A DNA stretch of 64,000 nt from UBA1858 sp965262455 (GCA_965262455.1 CBDHFH010000003.1:1-64000), one strand, 5' to 3'. Shown: positions 45,853 to 55,564, numbered from the stretch's first letter. Translations and numbers: made by a program. The notes: a model not told the origin generated them from the letters alone.

Positions 45853-45916
45853 GCACGCACACTCTGTATGCGCGCGTATATTTCTTTTTTCACATTTAAC
45901 ATGGGAGGGAGATGCT

Positions 45917-47092
45917 GTGGACATCCACGAGTATCAAGCAAAAGAGCTATTATCCAAATTCGGCGTCAGTATCGCGCCAGGTGGATTAGCATACAGCCCG
46001 GAACAGGCTGTTTATCGCGCTAAAGAAATTGGCGGAAATAAATGGGTGGTTAAAGCACAAATACACTCTGGCGCACGCGGAAAAGCAGGCGGTGTAAAAC
46101 TGTGTACGTCTGAAGAAGAAGTACTCGCTGTTGCCACTGAGTTACTTGGAAAAACCCTAGTCACGCACCAAACCGGGCCACAAGGAAAAGTTGTCTACCG
46201 CCTGTATATAGAAGAAGGCACAGACATCGAAAAAGAACTCTACGTTGCGCTTGTGCTTGACCGAGTTAAACAACGCGTGGCAATTATTGCATCAACCGAA
46301 GGCGGCATGGACATTGAAGAAGTGGCCGCCACTAATCCTGATGCCATTATTCGAACTGAAATCGAACCACAAGTCGGTTTGACCGACTTCCAGGCACGTG
46401 AAATCGCGTTCCAACTTGGTCTCGATCCTTCTCTTATCTCTCAAGCAGTAAAAACCTTAAAAGGTGCATACCGCTCTTTCACAGAACTTGATGCAACTAT
46501 GGTTGAAATCAATCCATTAGTGATTACCAAGGACGGCCACATCCGTGCACTTGATGCCAAAATGGGATTTGATAGTAATGCCCTATTCCGTCGCCCACAA
46601 ATTGCTGAATTACGTGATAAATCTCAAGAAGATCCTCGCGAAACTGCAGCTTCAGACTATGGCTTAAGTTATGTTGGTTTAGACGGCGATATCGGTTGCA
46701 TGATTAACGGTGCCGGCTTAGCCATGGCATCCCTTGATATGATCAAGCACAAAGGCGGCGAACCTGCCAACTTCCTAGATATTGGTGGCGGTGCCTCACC
46801 CGAACGTGTCGCAAAAGCATTTGAACTGGTACTTGCAGATGAGGGCGTAAAAGCATTTCTAGTCAATATTTTTGCCGGCATTAACCGTTGCGATTGGATT
46901 GCTGAAGGGATTGTTCAAGCCTTCAAACAGTTAGACGTGAAAGTACCTCTCGTGGTTAGACTCTCTGGAACCAATGTTGAGCAAGGACAAAAAATTCTTG
47001 CCGATAGCGGTTTACCAATTATCAATGCGCACACACTTGCTGAAGCTGCTGAAAAAGCGGTAGAAGCACGCAACCAAGCCGTTGGCGCCTAG
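45917..47092 (+). CDS. mtkA: Malate thiokinase (malate-CoA ligase), large subunit
   Basis: The SucC-like subunit of the ATP-dependent enzyme that forms malyl-CoA from malate in the serine cycle. The GTG start at 45917 follows the strong ribosome site GGGAGGGAG. The ATP-grasp start MDIHEYQAKELLSKFGV, nucleotide-binding KAQIHSGARGKAGGVKL, VEINPLV and the C-terminal NIFAGINRCDWIAEGI are intact. Length 391 residues. Partner mtkB follows 24 bp later. Neighbouring mcl and hprA favour malate over succinate as substrate. Confidence 0.93.
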   Translation: MDIHEYQAKELLSKFGVSIAPGGLAYSPEQAVYRAKEIGGNKWVVKAQIHSGARGKAGGVKLCTSEEEVLAVATELLGKTLVTHQTGPQGKVVYRLYIEEGTDIEKELYVALVLDRVKQRVAIIASTEGGMDIEEVAATNPDAIIRTEIEPQVGLTDFQAREIAFQLGLDPSLISQAVKTLKGAYRSFTELDATMVEINPLVITKDGHIRALDAKMGFDSNALFRRPQIAELRDKSQEDPRETAASDYGLSYVGLDGDIGCMINGAGLAMASLDMIKHKGGEPANFLDIGGGASPERVAKAFELVLADEGVKAFLVNIFAGINRCDWIAEGIVQAFKQLDVKVPLVVRLSGTNVEQGQKILADSGLPIINAHTLAEAAEKAVEARNQAVGA

Positions 47093-47116
47093 TTCAAGGA
47101 AAAGGGAGATTAACTT

Positions 47117-48004
47117 ATGACTGTATTACTTAATGAAAATACCAAAGTAATCGTACAAGGTTTTACCGGAAAGATTGGTACTTTCCACGCTGAAGAAATG
47201 ATGGAATACGGCACCAACCTAGTGGGCGGCGTAACACCGGGTAAAGGCGGAAAAGAGCATCTTGGCAAGCCAGTATTCAATACTGTTAAAGAAGCTGTCA
47301 ACGAAGTCGGCGCTGAAGCCAGCATCATTTTCGTCCCGGCAGCATTTGCTGCTGACTCCATCATGGAAGCGGCAGATGCGGGCATTAAATATTGTGTCGC
47401 TATTTCTGATGGCATCCCAGCGCAAGACATGATGAAAGTGAAGCGCTACATGTATCGTTACAAAAAAGAAGACCGCATGGTCCTCACTGGCCCTAACTGT
47501 GCAGGCACCATCAGCCCAGGCAAAGCCATGCTAGGCATTATGCCAGGCCATATATACATGGAAGGCAATGTCGGTGTGGTCGGCCGCTCTGGCACATTGG
47601 GATACGAAGCAGCATCACAAATGAAAGCGCTAGGCATTGGTATCACTACCAGTGTTGGCATTGGCGGTGACCCCATCAATGGCAGCTCTCACAAAGACAT
47701 ACTCGAGCACTTCGAAAAAGATCCAGATACTAAAGCGGTGATGATGATAGGTGAAATCGGTGGTCCACAAGAAGCCGAAGCAGCCGAGTTCTTCAAAAAT
47801 CATATGACAAAGCCATTGGTGGCTTATATTGCAGGCCTCACAGCACCTAAAGGACGACGCATGGGTCATGCTGGAGCAATTGTTTCGGGTGTCGGTGAAA
47901 GCGCTGCAGAGAAAGTCGCACTTCTCCAAGAAGCGGGCGTGACTGTTGCACCTAATCCATCGGATCTAGGCATTACGATGGAAAAAGTACTCAAAGAAAT
48001 GTAA
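47117..48004 (+). CDS. mtkB: Malate thiokinase, small subunit
   Basis: The 295-residue SucD-like subunit carrying the CoA-binding Rossmann domain (VIVQGFTGKIGTFHAEEM) and the phosphohistidine loop in MGHAGAIVSGVGESAAEK. Other typical segments are VLTGPNCAGTISPGKAMLGI and VGRSGTLGYEAASQM. It works with MtkA to make malyl-CoA, which Mcl then cleaves. An AAGGGAG site precedes its ATG. hprA follows 70 bp later. Confidence 0.93.
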   Translation: MTVLLNENTKVIVQGFTGKIGTFHAEEMMEYGTNLVGGVTPGKGGKEHLGKPVFNTVKEAVNEVGAEASIIFVPAAFAADSIMEAADAGIKYCVAISDGIPAQDMMKVKRYMYRYKKEDRMVLTGPNCAGTISPGKAMLGIMPGHIYMEGNVGVVGRSGTLGYEAASQMKALGIGITTSVGIGGDPINGSSHKDILEHFEKDPDTKAVMMIGEIGGPQEAEAAEFFKNHMTKPLVAYIAGLTAPKGRRMGHAGAIVSGVGESAAEKVALLQEAGVTVAPNPSDLGITMEKVLKEM

Positions 48005-48074
48005 CTACGTATTGCGTGCAGTCATGCTGCCCAATCGCAAATCGGAATAAATCAATTTAGGGAGAGTCCTGAAA

Positions 48075-49043
48075 ATGAGTAAACCTAAAGTTATCGTTAC
48101 CCGCAAATGGCCAGAACCCGTTGAAGCTCAGCTTAAAGAGTTATACGACGTTCAACTTAATGACAATGACGTTGCAATGACGCCAGACGAAATGAAAGCA
48201 GCACTTAATAACTGCGATGCATTTTGTCCTACGGTAACAGATCCAGTTAACGCAGATGTGTTAGGAACAGCGGATATTTCAGCGAAGATAATTGCCAGCT
48301 ATGGTGTTGGCTTTAACCATATCGACTTGGACGCGGCAAAAGCACGCAATCTTACTGTCACCAACACACCTGAAGTGTTAACAGACTGCACTGCTGACAT
48401 TGCCATGGGTTTACTACTTTCTGCCGCACGCAGAATTGGCGAAGGTGAACGTCACTTGCGTGGTGGCGAATGGACTGGTTGGCGTCCAACTCACATGATG
48501 GCAACTAAAGTCACTGGAAAAACCTTGGGCTGTATTGGCTTTGGACGTATCGCACAAGCCACCGCTGCGCGTGCACATTTTGGTTTCGGTATGAAAATCA
48601 TTTTCAGTGATCCTTACCCACCTTCACAAGAAGTGATGAATCGCTTTGGCGCTACTCAAATGAGTGTCGAGGAAGTGTTACAGCAAGCTGACTTTGTTTC
48701 ACTGCATTGCCCTGGCGGTAAAGATACATATCACTTACTTAACGAAGAGCGCATTGGCATGATGCAAAAACATGCTGTGCTTGTTAACTCAGCACGAGGA
48801 GATGTCATCGACAACCAAGCGCTAATCAAAGCACTAAAAGATGGCACTATTGCAGGCGCAGGTTTAGATGTGTTTGAAGGTGAACCTAAGTTGGATCCTG
48901 GCTTTTTAGATTGCGAAAATGCCGTGTTACTTCCGCACCTTGGAAGTGCATCAATCGAAACACGTATTGCCATGGGTGAGCGCGTGTTAGAAAACTTAAA
49001 AGCATTTTTTGCGGGCGATGTCCCTCGTGATAAGTTGGTATAA
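48075..49043 (+). CDS. hprA: Hydroxypyruvate/glyoxylate reductase
   Basis: A 322-residue D-2-hydroxyacid dehydrogenase that reduces hydroxypyruvate to glycerate in the serine cycle. The NAD(P)-binding motif in GKTLGCIGFGRIAQATAARA fits GxGxxA. Catalytic residues are the Arg in VNSARGDVIDN, Glu in FEGEPKLDP and His in LLPHLGSASIETR. It sits in the expected operon position. Strong hairpins follow. Confidence 0.92.
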   Translation: MSKPKVIVTRKWPEPVEAQLKELYDVQLNDNDVAMTPDEMKAALNNCDAFCPTVTDPVNADVLGTADISAKIIASYGVGFNHIDLDAAKARNLTVTNTPEVLTDCTADIAMGLLLSAARRIGEGERHLRGGEWTGWRPTHMMATKVTGKTLGCIGFGRIAQATAARAHFGFGMKIIFSDPYPPSQEVMNRFGATQMSVEEVLQQADFVSLHCPGGKDTYHLLNEERIGMMQKHAVLVNSARGDVIDNQALIKALKDGTIAGAGLDVFEGEPKLDPGFLDCENAVLLPHLGSASIETRIAMGERVLENLKAFFAGDVPRDKLV

Positions 49044-49115
49044 TCCAATAGCATATTATTGCTATAAACATACTTCGCATCTTCTGATGTGAAGAGTTTA
49101 GTTTAATAAGTTAAC

Positions 49116-49140
49116 AAAAGGAGGCTGCCAGCCTCCTTTT
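49116..49140 (+). terminator. Terminator after hprA
   Basis: AAAAGGAGGCT (49116-49126) pairs perfectly with AGCCTCCTTTT (49130-49140) around GCC, ending in a T-run. It ends the transcript before ppc, which begins at 49167. A second weaker hairpin (CTTC..GAAG) lies at about 49073-49094. Confidence 0.9.
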
Positions 49141-49166
49141 GTACGTATACAAAGCAAGTTAAAACC

Positions 49167-51962
49167 ATGACAACCAAGAAGAAATCAATGTCTATAAAAT
49201 CGTTTTTATCAAACTGGACTCAGTTTGTATCGATGTCGAGTAGCGCTTCAATCTCAGAGCGAGTAACCAAGTACGGCGACGAAGTATCGGAACTTTTATT
49301 CAACAGTTTGCTTGCTGTCATTCGCAAACGTAGCCCTGAAATTGAAGATATTATTCTTGGTAACCAGGAGCTACGACAGTCGAACGAAACATTACTGACT
49401 CACGCACTGCAAGCATATGGCATTTGGTTTCAGTTATTATCTATTCTTGATCAACATGTTCATGAAAAGCGCTTGCGCTTGATAGAAACAGATATAGGTC
49501 ATGATCAAGTACCCGGGACATTTGCGCAAGTCGTTGCACAAGCAGCAAACGAAGGTGTCACAGCGGAACAACTGCAAAACGTATTACAAAACTCATCTAT
49601 CTTGCCCACTATTACGGCACACCCAACAGAAGCAAAGCGCGTGACTGTGCTGGAAATTCATCACCGAATTTATATGCTACTTAAGCAGCTCGAGAAAGAC
49701 CGCACTACTCCACGCGAAAAAGATATGCTTAAACAAAAAGTCAAAGATGAAATTGATCTACTTTGGCTGACGGGTGAGATTCGTCTCGAAAAACCAACGG
49801 TTCTACAAGAAGTATCTTGGGGAATGCATTTCTTTAAAGAGTCACTATACGAAGGGGTGGTGCAACTCTATTCAGAATTAGAACGTGTGCTTATTACCTA
49901 TTATCCGGATAGCGAATTTAATATTCCGGCATTTTTCCAGTTTGGTTCATGGATTGGTGGCGATCGTGATGGTAATCCTTTTGTTACTACCGAAGTGACA
50001 GATCATGCAGTTAAACAATCTGCTAAAGCCACTCTGCAACATTACCTTACTGAATTAAAGCAACTTGGTTCTTATTTAAGTATCGCTAATCATTCAGTTG
50101 AGTTACCCGAAAAATTTTATGATGAACTAAATAATATCCTAGAAAAAAGCGGAGAAGCAGATAACATAAAGTCACGCAATCCGGGCGAAGTATTTAGACA
50201 GATTGTCTATTGCATTGTTAAACGCCTTACCGCCAATCTTTATCAACTTTCTACTGACAGCAAACAAATCATTGCTTATGCATCTGCCGGTGAAATCGCA
50301 GCTGATTTGCGCGTCATAGAAGATGGACTTATTGCAGCCAAGTGTGAATCACTATGCATGAACTATATTCGTCCATTCCGCCATGCTGTCGAAGCATTTG
50401 GTTTTCACACCACAAGCTTGGATCTAAGACAAAATTCAACCGTCACCACACAGGCATTACAAGACATCTGGAAAGTACAAAATGGTCTAGATGACGAGCC
50501 GCCGGCGAAAGAGAGTAAACAATGGCGTGATTGGCTATTAGAGAAAATTCAAGAGCCTATCGATCGGCTGCCACAGTTTAGCTCGCTATCGGAAATGAGT
50601 GCAGCGACGCTCGAGCTGATGGCTTTAATTCGTAACCTGCAAGAAAAAGTCGATCGTGATGCATTTGGTGTGTTTATTTTAAGTATGACGCAGTCGAGTG
50701 AAGACATTATCGGCGTTTACCTGCTTGCCAAGTATGCTGGCCTGTTTACAGATGCCAAGCATGTCGAATCAAGCCGCATCTTGATTGTGCCACTGCTAGA
50801 AACGATTGATGATTTACGCAATGGCCCAGCTATTTTAGAGGATTTACTCGATATCCCATTTGTTCGTCGTACGATTGTGGAACATGGTGGCCATCAAGAA
50901 ATCATGGTGGGTTACTCTGATTCCAATAAAGATGGTGGTTGCGTGTGTTCTACTTGGGAAGTCAGTAAAGCTCAAACAATGATTTATCAAGCCGGCCAAA
51001 AACATGGTATTGAAATTTCATTTTTCCATGGTCGTGGCGGTTCTGTCTCTCGTGGCGGCGCACCTGCTGGTCGCGCTATTGCTGCACAACCGGCTGGCAC
51101 AATTAATGGGCGCATGCGAGTGACTGAACAAGGTGAAGTCGTCTCAAGTAAATTTGCTAACCGTGAAGTTGCTGAGCAACAGATGGAGCTGCTTGCTGCA
51201 AGTGTTCTATCGCACACACTATTCTCAAAACAGGATCCCAACTTACAAAAACGTTCTGAATATGACGAGATCATGGAGATACTGTCTTCAACGTCGCAAA
51301 TAAGATATCGAGAGTTAGTCGAAACACCGGGATTGGTCGATTTCTATCAATATGCCAGTCCGGTTGAAGAACTCACTCTGATGAAAATTGGGTCACGCCC
51401 GGCACGACGCTTTGGCGCTTCAAGTCTTGATGACTTACGTGCAATTCCATGGGTATTTGCCTGGACTCAGAACCGCTTAATGGTTCCGGGGTGGTATGGC
51501 TATGGTACAGCAATTAATCATCTGCTAAATGAACGTGGCGAGGATGGCTTAACAATATTGCATGAAATGTTTGAGAAGTGCCCTATCTTCAGACTCATCA
51601 CAGACAACGTAGAAAAAATGTTATTTCTGACTGACTTTGATGTCGCCAATGAATATGCATCATTAGTCGAAGATGAAACAAGCTGCAAAGAAATTATGGG
51701 CTTAATTCAGTCAGAGCGTGAACTCACAGAACAAATGTTACTTAAAGTGACACAAGAAACAGAGTTGTGTAAGCGTTTCCCTAATTTCCATGACACAATG
51801 GTCGCAAGAATTGACGGCATCAAACAAATTGGCTTGGAACAAGTAAAACTTGTCAAGCAATTCAGAGATCCTGATACGACCAAGATTAGCGGACAGGAAA
51901 GCTTGGTTCCGCTGTTGTTATCAATTAACTGCGTAGCTGCTGGTTTAGGCTGGACCGGATAA
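49167..51962 (+). CDS. ppc: Phosphoenolpyruvate carboxylase
   Basis: Ppc fixes bicarbonate onto PEP to give oxaloacetate, the CO2 entry of the serine cycle. Length 931 residues. Catalytic signatures are the His in ITAHPTEAKRVTVLE, the segment VGYSDSNKDGGCV and the active-site loop FFHGRGGSVSRGGAPAGRA. The C-terminus is GLGWTG, ending in the conserved TG of the family. It follows a terminator, so it has its own promoter. Position inside the serine-cycle cluster suggests the methylotroph type of Ppc. Confidence 0.95.
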   Translation: MTTKKKSMSIKSFLSNWTQFVSMSSSASISERVTKYGDEVSELLFNSLLAVIRKRSPEIEDIILGNQELRQSNETLLTHALQAYGIWFQLLSILDQHVHEKRLRLIETDIGHDQVPGTFAQVVAQAANEGVTAEQLQNVLQNSSILPTITAHPTEAKRVTVLEIHHRIYMLLKQLEKDRTTPREKDMLKQKVKDEIDLLWLTGEIRLEKPTVLQEVSWGMHFFKESLYEGVVQLYSELERVLITYYPDSEFNIPAFFQFGSWIGGDRDGNPFVTTEVTDHAVKQSAKATLQHYLTELKQLGSYLSIANHSVELPEKFYDELNNILEKSGEADNIKSRNPGEVFRQIVYCIVKRLTANLYQLSTDSKQIIAYASAGEIAADLRVIEDGLIAAKCESLCMNYIRPFRHAVEAFGFHTTSLDLRQNSTVTTQALQDIWKVQNGLDDEPPAKESKQWRDWLLEKIQEPIDRLPQFSSLSEMSAATLELMALIRNLQEKVDRDAFGVFILSMTQSSEDIIGVYLLAKYAGLFTDAKHVESSRILIVPLLETIDDLRNGPAILEDLLDIPFVRRTIVEHGGHQEIMVGYSDSNKDGGCVCSTWEVSKAQTMIYQAGQKHGIEISFFHGRGGSVSRGGAPAGRAIAAQPAGTINGRMRVTEQGEVVSSKFANREVAEQQMELLAASVLSHTLFSKQDPNLQKRSEYDEIMEILSSTSQIRYRELVETPGLVDFYQYASPVEELTLMKIGSRPARRFGASSLDDLRAIPWVFAWTQNRLMVPGWYGYGTAINHLLNERGEDGLTILHEMFEKCPIFRLITDNVEKMLFLTDFDVANEYASLVEDETSCKEIMGLIQSERELTEQMLLKVTQETELCKRFPNFHDTMVARIDGIKQIGLEQVKLVKQFRDPDTTKISGQESLVPLLLSINCVAAGLGWTG

Positions 51963-52125
51963 TCTTGTTATTGCATTCGAATATACTGTATTAAAAAATA
52001 ATTTAAGCTGCGGATTTACTCAATATAAATTCGTCACTTGAATTATTTGTTTGCCTTGTACTTTTATCGCTAGTAACACAGAAATAATTAAACTGAATTA
52101 ATATAAAATTTACCCATCAAATCTA

Positions 52126-52983
52126 ATGAAAAAGTTACTTTACCATTTCGATACTGACAAGATACCCAGTGTTTTTGATTCTGTGGTGGCCTATGACGGT
52201 GGCGCAGATCATGTTACTCAACTGGCAGGCATTAATCCTGACAATTGTTATTCCCTAGTTGAAGGGGCAATTTATACGCGTGCACCTAAACACAAGAAAA
52301 ATACCGCTTTGTTTATTGGAGGTAGCGATTTAGCTGCCGGCCAAACATTATTTGAAGCAGTACAAAAAATATTTTTTCAAAACTTCCGTGTATCTGTGAT
52401 GCTTGATAGTAACGGCTGTAACACAACCGCTGCTGCAGGGGTAGCACTGATCGCTAACTCTACTGATATTCAAGGCAAAACGGCAGTCGTATTAGCTGGC
52501 ACCGGTCCTGTTGGTCAGCGTGCCGCCGCAATGCTTGCCATGAACGGTGCTAATGTTCGTTTAACTTCACGCAAATTAGATCGTTCCCAACAATCATGTG
52601 AATTAATGCAACAGCAATTTGGTGTCGAATTAACTCCTATGGTTGCCGCGGATGATGAATCGATTAGTCAAGCACTGGATAATGCTCATATTGTATTTGG
52701 TGCTGGCAAGACAGGCATTCAGTTATTAAATGCACAGCAGTGGCAAGATCATCCAACCATCGAAGTCATGGCAGACGTTAATACCGCGCCACCTCTTGGT
52801 TTTGAGGGCATCGACATGATGGATAAAAATGAGCAGCGCTTTGGCAAGCGTATTTTTGGCGGCATCGGCATTGGCGCACTTAAATTACAATTGCATCGTG
52901 CATGTATTGCGCGTTTATTTGAAAGTAATGACTTGGTGCTTGACGCCAAAGAAGTTTATCAGACTGCAGAATCGCTACTTTAA
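52126..52983 (+). CDS. mtdA: NADP-dependent methylene-tetrahydrofolate/-tetrahydromethanopterin dehydrogenase
   Basis: MtdA oxidises methylene-H4MPT or methylene-THF with NADP in methylotrophs. The 285-residue protein closely resembles Methylobacterium MtdA: LLYHFDTDKIPSVFDSVVAY, YDGGADHVT, DSNGCNTTAAAGVALIA, the NADP loop VVLAGTGPVGQRAA and the C-terminal IGIGALKLQLHRACIARLFE. It fits MtdA better than MtdB, which lacks the DTD...VFD start as I recall it. It is a second NADP-linked methylene-THF enzyme beside FolD. dgkA follows 11 bp after its stop. Confidence 0.88.
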   Translation: MKKLLYHFDTDKIPSVFDSVVAYDGGADHVTQLAGINPDNCYSLVEGAIYTRAPKHKKNTALFIGGSDLAAGQTLFEAVQKIFFQNFRVSVMLDSNGCNTTAAAGVALIANSTDIQGKTAVVLAGTGPVGQRAAAMLAMNGANVRLTSRKLDRSQQSCELMQQQFGVELTPMVAADDESISQALDNAHIVFGAGKTGIQLLNAQQWQDHPTIEVMADVNTAPPLGFEGIDMMDKNEQRFGKRIFGGIGIGALKLQLHRACIARLFESNDLVLDAKEVYQTAESLL

Positions 52984-52993
52984 CATCAAGCTT

Positions 52994-53374
52994 ATGCAAC
53001 GCAATCAACATCCAACATTCGGATATAAGCGTATATTCAATGCGGTAATCTTTTCTTTTCGCGGCATTGCTGCTACCTGGAAAAGTGAAGCGGCTTTTCG
53101 TGAAGAGATTATTTCGGGTATTATTTTATTCCCCGCGGCATTTTTACTTGGCGAATCACTCACGCAGACAGCCATATTAATCATTCCATTATTTATAGTA
53201 TTGATTGTTGAATTACTTAATACCGGGATTGAACACGTGGTTGACCGCGTTGGCTTGGAACATCATGAGTTATCAAAATTGGCAAAAGATGCGGGTTCCG
53301 CTGCGGTATTCCTGGGCAATATGTTAATCATTAGTGTATGGACACTGGTGGCATTCGATCGATTCCTTTTCTAA
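52994..53374 (+). CDS. dgkA: Diacylglycerol kinase
   Basis: A 126-residue inner-membrane kinase that recycles diacylglycerol to phosphatidate. The start is the ATG at 52994 (MQRNQHPTFG); a longer in-frame reading to 52829 lies inside mtdA and is rejected. The catalytic and membrane core is intact: GIAATWKSEAAFREEI, ELLNTGIEHVVDRVG with the active-site Glu, and KLAKDAGSAAVFLG. It follows mtdA by 11 bp, so it may be co-transcribed. Confidence 0.93.
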   Translation: MQRNQHPTFGYKRIFNAVIFSFRGIAATWKSEAAFREEIISGIILFPAAFLLGESLTQTAILIIPLFIVLIVELLNTGIEHVVDRVGLEHHELSKLAKDAGSAAVFLGNMLIISVWTLVAFDRFLF

Positions 53375-53438
53375 TCATTCAGCAATACTTTCTTCAATTT
53401 CTATGTTTTGATACTGGCGTTGGTCATATAATCACACT

Positions 53439-54587
53439 ATGACTAAACTCCCCACACAACTTGAAATGCTTGAGACCCTCATTTCTAGCCCTTCAATCAG
53501 TAGTAATCATCCTCATCTTGATAGCAGCAACATAACTGTGATCACACATCTTGCAGAGTGGTTTGAATCTGCAGGCTTTAGTGTCGAAGTATGCCCGTTG
53601 CCAGATCAACCCAGTAAGGCCAATATGATTGCACGTATGGGAGTTGGCGATGACGGTTTAGTATTATCGGGACATACCGATACGGTGCCATGTGATGAAA
53701 ACTTGTGGCAAGTAGACCCTTTTAAATTCACCGCAAAAGACAATCGCTTTTATGGCCTTGGCTCAAGCGACATGAAAAGCTTTTTTGCCTTGGTATTATC
53801 AAGCTTAAAAGATATCAACCTCAAGCAACTAAAAAAACCACTCACGATACTGGCCACTGCTGACGAAGAAAGCTCGATGGCAGGCGCCAAAGCATTACTT
53901 AAAGATCAGACCAGGTTAGGACAATACTGCATTATAGGAGAACCCACTTCACTGAAACCGGTTCACCAACATAAAGGCATTTTTATGGAGAGCATTCGCT
54001 TACTAGGACAGTCCGGTCATTCAAGCGACCCCTCATTGGGGAACAACGCCTTGGAGGGCATGCATGAAATCATGCAGGCAATGATGAACTATCGTGACCA
54101 CTTAGGTAAGCGGTTTGCCAACCAGGACTTTGCGGTACCCACTCCCACGCTAAATTTAGGTCATATCCATGGCGGTGATAATGCTAATCGCATCTGTGGC
54201 CAGTGTGAATTGCATTACGATTTGCGTTTGCTACCTGATATGCACATCGATAGCATTAAGAATAATTTACATAGCATTGCACACGAAATCGCGCAACGTC
54301 GTAAACTAAAATGTGAATTCATTAGTTTATTTGACGGAACGCCCGCATTATCAACTCCTGCTGATAGCAACATAGTGAAAATGGCCGAGCAGCTCACACA
54401 TGCAAGCAGTAATTCCGTGGTGTTCGCAACAGAGGGACCATATTTTTCTCAAATGGGAATAGAAACGATTATCCTCGGCCCTGGTAGTATTGATGTCGCT
54501 CATCAGCCCAATGAATATATCGATATGCAACAACTTGAATCTGCTGTCCCTTTATATAGGCAGTTTATAGAAAAGATTTGTTGTTGA
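53439..54587 (+). CDS. argE: Acetylornithine deacetylase
   Basis: Hydrolyses N-acetylornithine to ornithine for arginine synthesis. A 382-residue M20-family zinc enzyme. The metal ligands lie in LSGHTDTVPCD, YGLGSSDMK and TADEESSMAGAK, and IIGEPTSLKPVHQHKG is typical of ArgE. The C-terminal FATEGPYFSQMGIETIILGP closes the zinc site. It stands alone, followed by an AT-rich hairpin. Confidence 0.9.
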   Translation: MTKLPTQLEMLETLISSPSISSNHPHLDSSNITVITHLAEWFESAGFSVEVCPLPDQPSKANMIARMGVGDDGLVLSGHTDTVPCDENLWQVDPFKFTAKDNRFYGLGSSDMKSFFALVLSSLKDINLKQLKKPLTILATADEESSMAGAKALLKDQTRLGQYCIIGEPTSLKPVHQHKGIFMESIRLLGQSGHSSDPSLGNNALEGMHEIMQAMMNYRDHLGKRFANQDFAVPTPTLNLGHIHGGDNANRICGQCELHYDLRLLPDMHIDSIKNNLHSIAHEIAQRRKLKCEFISLFDGTPALSTPADSNIVKMAEQLTHASSNSVVFATEGPYFSQMGIETIILGPGSIDVAHQPNEYIDMQQLESAVPLYRQFIEKICC

Positions 54588-54704
54588 CTTAATAAGCTAA
54601 AAGTCTAGAAAAATTTAGCTACATACAGGCCATAACCAACAGTGTTTATTAGTCATGTCCTGTATGCGTTAGTGAAAAATAGTTGCCAAAAAAATCATAC
54701 GCAG

Positions 54705-54727
54705 AATAATCACATTGGATTATTTTT
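54705..54727 (+). terminator. AT-rich terminator after argE
   Basis: AATAATC (54705-54711) pairs with GATTATT (54718-54724) around ACATTG and continues into T residues. It lies between convergent argE and the exported protein gene, so it may serve argE. An 8-bp pair CATACAGG/CCTGTATG (54622-54666) precedes it. Confidence 0.4.
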
Positions 54728-54739
54728 ACATTTAATTTG

Positions 54740-55510
54740 TTAACTCTTGGCAATGCGGGTTCTATTAAACATCAAGCCTGCAATCGCTGATAAGAATAAC
54801 CAAATACCCGCAGGGATAGGCACAACAGTTGAATTGAATGCATCTACGCCCGCTTCAAACAGCTCTTCACTTAAACCATTGTTAAAAAATAAGCCAAATG
54901 TATGCGAGTCCATAATGCCGGATTGATCAGTAGTCAGTGACATCAACAAGCCATACGCGCCTGTTAAGCCATTATTCAATGTAAAGTCGACATGCTCATG
55001 CACAACTCCATCAATACCTGCCTGGCCGATGATATTTTCTTCCATGCCAGATAGATAACCGGCAAGGTCTGAAACAGTACTACTAGATATTACTGATGCA
55101 GTACTAGGAAAACCATTATCATCAATTGTTATAGTCGCTGATCCAGGATCCAGAAACTGTGTACCATCCCAGTAAGAGAGTGGGCCTAATATGTTGAATC
55201 CTAAAAATGAACCATTTGCTAGTCTTGACGACAGTGGAAACTCTTCATTATCGAAACCAGGGTCTTCAGTCTTACCATTAGGTTGATCGTCAATTTCAGG
55301 GCTATTGAAATCACCTTCAAATACGAAAAGACCTGGCTCGGGGAGTTCAAATTCGATTTTTCCGTCTACGATTTCGTACTCGACATCGCTATGAACCTCA
55401 GTCGCTAATGCGCTGTTAATTGGTAATAAGCCAAGCGCACAAATTGCAGCAACCAATGATGAAAAGCACAAAATCTTACTGGTTACTATTGAATAATATT
55501 TTCTAAGCAT
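54740..55510 (-). CDS. Zur-regulated exported protein with PEP-CTERM-like sorting signal
   Basis: A 256-residue secreted protein from the ATG at 55510, preceded by GGGAGAG. A signal peptide ends near NSALA. The C-terminus VPIPAGIWLFLSAIAGL followed by basic residues (NRTRIAKS) is a PEP-CTERM/VPLPA-type exosortase signal. The body has HEHVDFTL, which could bind metal. It is paralogous to the protein at 58037-58900 (both have an HxHxD-type strand, GAY and an LSEELFEAG/LSTEQFGEA element). It resembles what I recall of the Zur-repressed all3515-type family. It is divergent from a ZnuD-like receptor across two Zur-like boxes. Confidence 0.75.
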   Translation of the reverse strand: MLRKYYSIVTSKILCFSSLVAAICALGLLPINSALATEVHSDVEYEIVDGKIEFELPEPGLFVFEGDFNSPEIDDQPNGKTEDPGFDNEEFPLSSRLANGSFLGFNILGPLSYWDGTQFLDPGSATITIDDNGFPSTASVISSSTVSDLAGYLSGMEENIIGQAGIDGVVHEHVDFTLNNGLTGAYGLLMSLTTDQSGIMDSHTFGLFFNNGLSEELFEAGVDAFNSTVVPIPAGIWLFLSAIAGLMFNRTRIAKS

Positions 55511-55532
55511 TCTTATCTCTCCCAAATAGACA

Positions 55533-55547
55533 TATAATGATATAACA
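55533..55547. promoter_or_regulatory. Zur-like box 1
   Basis: TATAATGATATAACA matches the Zur consensus TGTTATAATATAACA at 12 of 15 positions. On the other strand it carries ATGTTATATCAT, the same core as box 2 in opposite orientation. It lies 23 bp upstream of the exported protein start. Confidence 0.6.
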
Positions 55548-55564
55548 TAGCTTCAACTGCATTA

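Noticed and set aside
45917..48004. Succinyl-CoA synthetase sucCD
   Set aside because: Homology allows it, but the serine-cycle neighbours mcl and hprA favour malate thiokinase.
52126..52983. MtdB identity for the dehydrogenase
   Set aside because: N-terminal HFDTDKIPSVFD and the C-terminal LHRACIARLFE match MtdA better.
52829..52993. Longer N-terminus for diacylglycerol kinase
   Set aside because: It would overlap mtdA; the ATG at 52994 matches the family start.
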